Shown here piece after piece: positions 58,348-64,000 of a stretch of DNA of 64,000 nt. The position numbers were made by a program, and so were the translations under genes. The notes under the pieces were generated by a model, which ran no database searches, was not told the DNA's origin, and saw only the letters and a program-made list of their open reading frames with translations. How positions within the stretch are numbered: the stretch's first letter is position 1; each line of letters begins with the position of its first letter. Location: contig NZ_CP126115.1 of the NCBI RefSeq assembly GCF_030123505.1, forward strand, positions 4,602,001 through 4,666,000, in the 5' to 3' direction. Origin of the DNA: Neobacillus sp. YX16. GTDB lineage: Bacteria > Bacillota > Bacilli > Bacillales > Cytobacillaceae.

Positions 58348-60981
58348 TCAAATTGATTTCACCCATTCGTCTACGAATTGCAGGGCAGAGTCTAGTTTTT
58401 CTGGATCTTTTCCACCAGCTTGCGCCATATCAGGTCGACCGCCGCCTCCCCCGCCGCAGCGTGTGGCAACTTCTTTGATTAATTTACCCGCATGGTATCC
58501 TTTGTCAATTAAATCCTTTGTGACAGCAGCGATTAAATTAACTTTCCCTTCATTTACACTTCCGAGAAGGATGACAGCTGATCCGACTTTTTGCTTCAAA
58601 TCATCCGCCATATTACGCAAATTGTTCATATCAGATGCTTGGACCTTAGCAGCCAATACTGTAACACCGTCAATTACTTTTGCTTTCGATACAAGGCTGC
58701 CAGCTTCAATATTTCCTAATTTAGCTGCAAGTGATTCATTTTCACGCTGAAGTTGTTTGATTTCAGACATTAAGACTTCAATTCGATTAACAACTTCTTT
58801 AGGATTGGTTTTCAACTTATCAGCTGCATCCTTTAATAACCCGATTTGATCATTCATCAATTGGTAAGCTGACTCACCTGTAACGGCCTCAATTCTCCTT
58901 GTTCCCGCACCGATTCCGCCTTCAGAAACGATTTTAAATAGACCAATCACAGATGTATTTGGGACATGACAGCCTCCGCAAAGCTCTAAGCTATAATCGC
59001 CTACTTTAACAACACGAACGATATCACCATACTTTTCACCGAAAAGAGCCATTGCACCCATTTCTTTTGCTTCAGCAATCGGTTTGAGACTAATATTTAC
59101 TTCAATATTTCTCCAGATTTGCTCGTTAACAATTTTCTCAATTTCCTCGAGTTCTTCCGGCTTCACTTGACCAAAGTGCGAGAAATCAAATCGGAGACGA
59201 TCTGGTTCCACGAGTGAACCTGCTTGGTTTACATGTGTTCCGAGTACATCCTTTAATGCTTGATGAAGCAAGTGGGTAGCCGTATGATTTTTGATAATTT
59301 GCACTCGATTAACTTGATTCACACTTGCTGTCACTTTTGCATTAGTTTTTAATATTCCTGACTCTACCACAGCTTTATGAAGATTTTGACCATTTGGCGC
59401 TTTTTGTACGTCCTTTACAGCAACGGCAACACCTTCTGCATAAATCATTCCACGGTCTGCAATCTGCCCGCCGCTCTCTGCGTAGAATGGTGTTACATCA
59501 AGAATTAATTGAATCTCGTCACCACTAAATGCTTCCTCAATCAATTCACCATTTTTAATGATTGCCACAACCGTAGAGTTTGTTTGAAGCTGGTCATATC
59601 CAACAAATTCACTTTCTACCTTAATGTCTCCTAGTACGCCGCCTTGAACCTGCATACTATCTACATCCTGGCGAGCCGCACGAGCACGTTCTCGTTGTAA
59701 TTCCATTTCTATTTCAAAACCAGCGTGGTCTACCTTCATTCCCTCTTCTTCTGCATACTCCTCGGTTAATTCAACGGGAAAACCATAAGTGTCATACAGT
59801 CGGAAAATATCACTTCCAGAAATCGTATCGCTGCCTTTTTCCTTTTCTTTTTTGATTACATTGCCTAATATGGATAAGCCTTCATGCAAAGTTTCATGGA
59901 AGCGTTCTTCTTCATTTTTAATCACTTTCTGGATAAAATCTGTCTTGTCTTTTACCTCTGGATAGAAATCATGCATGATTTCCCCTACCACTGGAACAAG
60001 TTCATACATAAAAGGACGATTAATATTAATTTGTTTTGCATAGCGGACTGCCCGGCGAAGTAAACGTCGTAATACATATCCGCGTCCTTCATTTGATGGC
60101 AATGCTCCATCACCCACAGCAAAGGCAACTGTACGTATGTGGTCGGCAACTACTTTAAATGCAGTATCCTTTTCTTTATCCTCGCCATATTTCACACCGG
60201 AAATCTCTTCGGTTGCTCTGATAATAGGGATAAACAAATCAGTGTCAAAGTTAGTTGGTACATTTTGGACAACGGAAGCCATTCTTTCTAAGCCCATGCC
60301 AGTATCAATATTTTTCTTTGGCAGCGGTGTATACGTACCGTCCGGATTATGATTAAACTGAGAAAACACCAGATTCCAAACCTCTAAATAGCGCTCATTC
60401 TCGCCGCCTGGATATAATTCTGGATCTGTCGGGTCATCCCCATACTCTGGACCGCGGTCATAGAAGATTTCGGTATTCGGACCACTTGGGCCTTCACCAA
60501 TATCCCAGAAATTCCCTTCAAGACGAATGATTCGTTCCTCTGGTATCCCAATTTTCTTATTCCAAAGCTCAAATGCTTCGTGGTCCTCTGGGTGAATCGT
60601 AACGGAAAGAAGTTCAGGATCCCAGCCGATCCATTTTTTATGTGTTAAAAACTCCCATGCCCACTCAATCGCTTCCTCTTTAAAATATTCTCCAATGGAA
60701 AAGTTGCCGAGCATTTCGAAAAACGTATGATGGCGTGCTGTTTTCCCAACGTTTTCGATATCATTGGTGCGGATTGATTTTTGAGCATTTGTAATTCTTG
60801 GATTCGCTGGAATAACACGGCCATCGAAGTATTTTTTTAATGTGGCTACACCACTATTAATCCATAATAATGTTGGATCTTCATGAGGAACAAGCGACGC
60901 ACTAGGTTCAACAGTATGCCCTTTCTCCTGGAAAAAATCTAAAAACATTTTACGAATTTCTGAACCAGTCAAGTATTTCAT
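58348..60981 (-). CDS. alaS: alanyl-tRNA synthetase
   Basis: Charges tRNA-Ala and edits Ser/Gly mischarging. N-terminal class II catalytic domain ([29 protein letters not shown]), editing domain with [11 protein letters not shown] and CGGCHVPNT, and the C-terminal DHHA1/C-Ala part ([16 protein letters not shown]). 877 residues, full length. Controlled by a T-box leader; AGGAGG SD. Confidence 0.97.
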   Translation of the reverse strand: MKYLTGSEIRKMFLDFFQEKGHTVEPSASLVPHEDPTLLWINSGVATLKKYFDGRVIPANPRITNAQKSIRTNDIENVGKTARHHTFFEMLGNFSIGEYFKEEAIEWAWEFLTHKKWIGWDPELLSVTIHPEDHEAFELWNKKIGIPEERIIRLEGNFWDIGEGPSGPNTEIFYDRGPEYGDDPTDPELYPGGENERYLEVWNLVFSQFNHNPDGTYTPLPKKNIDTGMGLERMASVVQNVPTNFDTDLFIPIIRATEEISGVKYGEDKEKDTAFKVVADHIRTVAFAVGDGALPSNEGRGYVLRRLLRRAVRYAKQININRPFMYELVPVVGEIMHDFYPEVKDKTDFIQKVIKNEEERFHETLHEGLSILGNVIKKEKEKGSDTISGSDIFRLYDTYGFPVELTEEYAEEEGMKVDHAGFEIEMELQRERARAARQDVDSMQVQGGVLGDIKVESEFVGYDQLQTNSTVVAIIKNGELIEEAFSGDEIQLILDVTPFYAESGGQIADRGMIYAEGVAVAVKDVQKAPNGQNLHKAVVESGILKTNAKVTASVNQVNRVQIIKNHTATHLLHQALKDVLGTHVNQAGSLVEPDRLRFDFSHFGQVKPEELEEIEKIVNEQIWRNIEVNISLKPIAEAKEMGAMALFGEKYGDIVRVVKVGDYSLELCGGCHVPNTSVIGLFKIVSEGGIGAGTRRIEAVTGESAYQLMNDQIGLLKDAADKLKTNPKEVVNRIEVLMSEIKQLQRENESLAAKLGNIEAGSLVSKAKVIDGVTVLAAKVQASDMNNLRNMADDLKQKVGSAVILLGSVNEGKVNLIAAVTKDLIDKGYHAGKLIKEVATRCGGGGGGRPDMAQAGGKDPEKLDSALQFVDEWVKSI

Positions 60982-61007
60982 ATTTAGTAAACCTCCTTTA
61001 ATTTGAA

Positions 61008-61126
61008 AGCATAAGCGCCTTGGTCAGCCCCGACAAGCAAAAGTTCTTCTGCAAGAAAAGTCCACTTTTTGACTTTTATTGTCGAAGTTTTTTTGACCTC
61101 GAGTGGCTGGGCGCTGACGCTAGATA
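61008..61126 (+). repeat. dispersed structured element, divergent copy f in the alaS leader
   Basis: Outer AGCGCC (61014-61019) and GGCGCT (61110-61115) and the GCTAGA end are kept, but the central module is different: CAGCC/GGCTG and CGACAA/TTGTCG stems replace the usual one. Lies between the T-box terminator and the alaS SD, so it is transcribed in the leader. Confidence 0.65.
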
Positions 61127-61142
61127 TAATTTAAAAAAGAAC

Positions 61143-61393
61143 ACAAAAAAGCCCTCATCCCTAACAGGGACGAGAGCTAACTCGCGGTACCACCCTGATT
61201 ATGAACACAAAAACTTTGGTGTTCATCTCTCAAATAATGCCTTAACGCGGCAAGAACGGCAGTGGTTAGCTGCACTCCGGACTAGCTTCTGTTATCCTTC
61301 ATCTAGAGCTTCTCACAGCCAAGGAAGCTCCTCTCTTAAAGATGGACTACAACATAATAAGGTCCTTCAACATGTTAATCCAAAATATTCTAT
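61143..61393 (-). promoter_or_regulatory. T-box riboswitch of alaS
   Basis: The T-box AGGGTGGTACCGCG is perfect on the minus strand at 61183-61196. It is followed by a terminator (AGCTCTCGTCCCT/AGGGATGAGGGCT, then TTTTTT, 61144-61177). Uncharged tRNA-Ala should stabilise the antiterminator. About 190 nt of structured Stem I-III precede the T-box; a GCT alanine codon at 61284-61286 is a candidate specifier, not proved. Confidence 0.95.
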
Positions 61394-61399
61394 AAAGGG

Positions 61400-61428
61400 A
61401 TTATAGCCACACAAAAAACGTTTGTCAA
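61400..61428 (-). promoter_or_regulatory. consensus sigma-A promoter of alaS
   Basis: Perfect TTGACA (61423-61428), 17 bp, perfect TATAAT (61400-61405) on the minus strand. The TGA stop of the upstream gene (61425-61427) lies inside the -35 box. Confidence 0.95.
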
Positions 61429-62519
61429 TCTGATGGCGCGGGTTCCTTTACTTTTTCGTGCATGAAATGATTTTTAGCATGAATTATGCTTACTTTAAGG
61501 ACAACAAGAACAGGTACAGCAACAATCATTCCAAGGATTCCGCCTATTTCACCACCTGCCGTTAAAGCAATCATAATCATTAATGGGTGCATATGCAGAC
61601 TTTTTCCCACAATATAGGGAGACAATATATTTCCTTCTAAAAATTGCAGTCCAAAAACGATGACGATGGTTATAAGCACTAATTTAACGGATCCCGTGGC
61701 AGCGATAATGACGGCTGGAACAGCTCCAATAATTGGACCAAAATACGGGATTACATTTGTGACCCCAATAATCATACCTAAAAGTAGAGGATATTTTAAA
61801 TGGAAAATCCAAAATAAAATCGAGGAAAGACTTCCGATAATAAGACAAACAAAAAGCTGTCCTCTAATGTAGCTACCTAGTGATTCATCGATATCCTTAA
61901 GAAATCGTGTTCCTTTTCTGCGCCATTTTTTAGGTGTTATATACCATACTGCTCTTTTTATGAGACCGAAATCCTTTAACATATAAAAAGCAATAAAAGG
62001 GATAAGCATGATGGCAAAAGCAAAGTTCAAGAAGTTCAGCAGGGAATCAACGATAACGTTTAGTAGTGAATCTAATCTTTTTTCAAAACCAATGATCCCT
62101 TCATTGATTTGTTCTTGAAGCCCATCTGGCCATTCACGTGTATGCGATTGAAGTTCCTTTATCCAGTTTCGATATTGCTCTGCTAAGATGGGAGCACTTT
62201 CTGCAAGATCTCTAACTTGTGAAATAAATGCAGGAATTCCTTTGTAGAGAGTTAAACCAATACCACCAAAAAACAGAAAATAAATCAGAAAAATCGCAAT
62301 CCCGCGATGTAAGCCTTTTTCATGGAGTTTTTCAACAATAGGGTGGAGCAAATATGTAATAAATCCACCAATAAAAAAAGGCAGGATAATCACTATCGCC
62401 ACTCTTACAATCGGTAACCAGACAAATCGAATTTTCAAAAATACGTAAAGGGCAATGAGTAAAAGAAGTAAAAAACCGATCCTATAAAACCATTTAACCC
62501 GAATTTCCACCGATACCAA
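61425..62519 (-). CDS. yrrI: AI-2E family transporter (YrrI)
   Basis: Polytopic membrane protein of the AI-2E/PerM family, 364 residues with about eight hydrophobic segments and the conserved block YFGPIIGAVPAVIIA. Family members include exporters of AI-2 and Na+(Li+)/H+ antiporters; the substrate here is unknown. The start is TTG at 62519 or GTG at 62510; an AAGGAGG SD fits the GTG less tightly, so the exact start is uncertain. Its stop is in the alaS -35 box. Confidence 0.88.
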   Translation of the reverse strand: MVSVEIRVKWFYRIGFLLLLLIALYVFLKIRFVWLPIVRVAIVIILPFFIGGFITYLLHPIVEKLHEKGLHRGIAIFLIYFLFFGGIGLTLYKGIPAFISQVRDLAESAPILAEQYRNWIKELQSHTREWPDGLQEQINEGIIGFEKRLDSLLNVIVDSLLNFLNFAFAIMLIPFIAFYMLKDFGLIKRAVWYITPKKWRRKGTRFLKDIDESLGSYIRGQLFVCLIIGSLSSILFWIFHLKYPLLLGMIIGVTNVIPYFGPIIGAVPAVIIAATGSVKLVLITIVIVFGLQFLEGNILSPYIVGKSLHMHPLMIMIALTAGGEIGGILGMIVAVPVLVVLKVSIIHAKNHFMHEKVKEPAPSD

Positions 62520-62576
62520 TGCCTCCTTATTACCATTATTCTTAGAGACAAATACCGGATTTATACATGTAGCAAA

Positions 62577-62603
62577 AATCCCCCTCTACATAGAGGGGGA
62601 TTC
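62577..62603 (-). terminator. terminator after yrzQ
   Basis: AATCCCCCTCTA/TAGAGGGGGATT followed by TTTGC on the minus strand. Confidence 0.85.
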
Positions 62604-62606
62604 ATT

Positions 62607-62741
62607 TTAGAATAAAGCTCGTTTAACCTTTCTTGACATTCGTTTCATTTGACGGCCAGACATCATGTTGTTTCTCTGTGCAAGATTATAGGCTGCCATT
62701 CCAACTCCAAATGCAACAACGGAAGTCATCACTTTATTCAT
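62607..62741 (-). CDS. yrzQ: YrzQ-like small protein (DUF3918)
   Basis: 44 residues: MNKVMTSVVAFGVGMAAYNL forms a short hydrophobic helix, followed by a Met/Arg/Lys-rich basic tail (GRQMKRMSRKVKRALF). GAGGTGAG SD. Matches remembered YrzQ/DUF3918 in size, layout and place. Function unknown. Confidence 0.82.
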   Translation of the reverse strand: MNKVMTSVVAFGVGMAAYNLAQRNNMMSGRQMKRMSRKVKRALF

Positions 62742-62822
62742 ACGTCTCACCTCTTCTGTAGTTTGACAGTGCTCTTTTGTTTTGTGCTTACTGTCTACCT
62801 TCAGTACCTCAGTGTTTCCACT

Positions 62823-63014
62823 TTATATGGTGTAACGACGCTCTTCCTCTTCAAACAAGTCATCTAAGGAGCTGAGTGTACCATCTTCTTCGACTTGATG
62901 GGTATTGATAATACCTTTGGCAAGAGACAATTCAATAAAACAGCTCCAGCAATAATATTGGTTTATTCCGATTTTGCCGATATCCTTGCTCTGACAATTG
63001 GGACATTTGAACAT
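62823..63014 (-). CDS. yrzR: YrzR-like zinc-ribbon protein
   Basis: 63 residues with CPNC (C4, C7) and CWSC (C22, C25), a zinc ribbon, then an acidic helical C-terminus. It follows yrrD by 12 bp; the AGGTG SD is good. Function unknown. Confidence 0.8.
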   Translation of the reverse strand: MFKCPNCQSKDIGKIGINQYYCWSCFIELSLAKGIINTHQVEEDGTLSSLDDLFEEEERRYTI

Positions 63015-63026
63015 GAAAAGAACACC

Positions 63027-63542
63027 TCACGTATGATTAACGTCTACGATGATGGCATCCTTTCCGATCGCAGGGGGCTTCTCGGAATGTATAATCTGTT
63101 TCCCATCTGTGATATCCGAAAAGAAACCATCCGTAATTTCGTACCCTACGATTGTGCCCAATTCTTCATGAAAATATACATCCTGTAACAATCCTAGTGA
63201 CTCTCCGCTCTTAGAAATCATCATTTTTCCGTTTAGAGAGTGTTGATGGTTAAGGGTATATTCTGGAGTTGTTTTTAGTCTTTCAAGGCTGTCATCATCT
63301 TCAATCATGACCCCATCCCAGCCAAAAGATGCTACATCTCGAATGTCCAGAAAATAGGTTTGTTTGAAGAAAGCGCCTTTCTTGACCATAAGGCCTTTTA
63401 CCACCCCTTCGTTTGTGATACACAAATCAGTAACTTCACCAATTTTTGCTCCTGTGCTGCATTCAAAGACTGGCTGTCCTTTTAATAAAGAAAATGTTCG
63501 CAGAGTGTCCCACCTCCTGTGAACATTTATAGTTTTAGTCAT
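63027..63542 (-). CDS. yrrD: PRC-barrel domain protein YrrD
   Basis: 171 residues with two PRC-barrel-like repeats (LLKGQPVFECSTGAKIGEVTDL and LNGKMMISKSGESLGLLQDV). PRC barrels often bind RNA or proteins; no specific role is known. Overlaps the 3' end of recD2 by 8 bp. Confidence 0.9.
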   Translation of the reverse strand: MTKTINVHRRWDTLRTFSLLKGQPVFECSTGAKIGEVTDLCITNEGVVKGLMVKKGAFFKQTYFLDIRDVASFGWDGVMIEDDDSLERLKTTPEYTLNHQHSLNGKMMISKSGESLGLLQDVYFHEELGTIVGYEITDGFFSDITDGKQIIHSEKPPAIGKDAIIVDVNHT

Positions 63543-64000
63543 TTACCATGAAATCATAAGGTGTAAGGTTTTCCATGCCAATCATTGGGTTGACCTGCAT
63601 TAATCTTTCTTCTGCTGATAGTCCTGGTTCATCTACAGTTTCTTCAACTTCCGGAGAATCCTTGACTGATATCATCTCCTGAAGCTTTTGGGATAATGTG
63701 GTTTGTCTGCTTAGTTCATCCGCTCTTTCCACACCCATCCTTAATGCTTCCTCTTCACCACAAAGGATTAGGGACTGTTTACTTCGAGTTATCGCTGTAT
63801 AGATAAGATTCCTGCGTAACATTCGAAAATAGCTTCTTGTAATAGGAAGGATAACAATCGGGAATTCGCTTCCCTGAGATTTATGTACCGAACAACAATA
63901 AGCATGAGTAATTTGATTCAAGTCCTGTCTTGTATATTCAACTTCATTTCCTTCAAAGGAAACGTATACCATATCTTGTTTTTCTGTATTTTCTTTTGCA
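63535..64000 (-). CDS. recD2: RecD2 family DNA helicase, C-terminal part (cut by window end)
   Basis: C-terminal 155 codons of an ATP-dependent RecD-like 5'-3' helicase; the frame stays open to the window edge. The UvrD_C_2-type block HAYCCSVHKSQGSEFPIVIL and NLIYTAITRSKQSLILCG carry superfamily 1B helicase motifs V and VI. A conserved acidic tail follows. Confidence 0.93.
   Translation of the reverse strand, partial: AKENTEKQDMVYVSFEGNEVEYTRQDLNQITHAYCCSVHKSQGSEFPIVILPITRSYFRMLRRNLIYTAITRSKQSLILCGEEEALRMGVERADELSRQTTLSQKLQEMISVKDSPEVEETVDEPGLSAEERLMQVNPMIGMENLTPYDFMVND

Noticed and set aside
61020-61406. 128-codon ORF on the plus strand
   Set aside because: Antisense to the alaS T-box leader and divergent repeat; the sequence is explained by the riboswitch and no SD is present.

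Overview
The window is a low-GC Firmicute chromosome segment, almost certainly from a spore-forming Bacillaceae species (Bacillus sensu lato, in the direction of Neobacillus/Mesobacillus). Gene content and order closely follow the Bacillus subtilis era-to-yrrC region. Several genes are specific to endospore formers (yqfC/yqfD, spoIIP, gpr, sda, sigK), and a CIRCE-controlled hrcA operon, a comE locus and an alanyl T-box are present. I found no rRNA, tRNA, CRISPR array, prophage or transposase gene. The genus is an inference.

Layout, mostly transcribed leftwards. 1-9.7 kb: era (cut by the window start), cdd, dgkA, ybeY, pgpH, phoH, yqfD, yqfC, an unrecognised gene, floA, a short nfeD, yqeY and rpsU. 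9.8-11.5 kb: a Na/Pi-type transporter (+) facing deoC. 11.5-19.8 kb: the heat-shock unit hrcA-grpE-dnaK-dnaJ-prmA-rsmE-mtaB, with an operator, a processing-type hairpin and a terminator-like hairpin inside it. 19.8-27.5 kb: hemW, lepA, yqxA, spoIIP, gpr, rpsT (+) and holA. 27.5-32.5 kb: yqzM (+), comEC, comEB, comEA and comER (+). 32.5-37.6 kb: a ribosome-assembly and metabolism operon yqeG-yqeH-aroE-yhbY-nadD-yqeK-rsfS-yqeM. 37.6-42 kb: the sporulation checkpoint gene sda with DnaA boxes, psd, pssA, an M3 peptidase and a YjcZ-like peptide. 42-44.5 kb: an uninterrupted sigK followed by a run of very small genes, including three tandem YrzI paralogues. 44.5-48.7 kb: the methionine-to-cysteine operon yrrT-mtnN-mccA-mccB-yrhC, plus yrzA. 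48.7-64 kb: yrrS, pbpI, greA, udk, trhP2, trhP1, trmR, mltG, yrzB, ruvX, ireB-type yrzL, alaS with its T-box, yrrI, yrzQ, yrzR, yrrD and the end of recD2.

Three things stand out beyond the conserved gene order. (1) Three sporulation-associated genes (yqfC, spoIIP, pbpI) have their Shine-Dalgarno sequence buried in the 3' arm of a strong hairpin. In two of them this hairpin is a complete intrinsic terminator whose T-run is the SD-to-ATG spacer. This looks like insulation against read-through from upstream genes that are not, or not only, expressed in the same compartment. (2) Between yrhC and sigK there is an array of very small ORFs, each with its own SD: three 46-residue YrzI paralogues, a 19-mer and a basic 20-mer spaced 26-36 bp apart, flanked by 25- and 34-residue ORFs. 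(3) A dispersed intergenic element occurs six times in 64 kb, in both orientations. Compensatory base changes between copies support a conserved fold. A second, GC-rich element of about 300 bp with nested inverted ends sits directly downstream of sigK.

Start codons were chosen by SD spacing and by remembered homologue N-termini, and often differ from the longest possible ORF. Family assignments come from recognising motifs and remembered homologues, not from searches.
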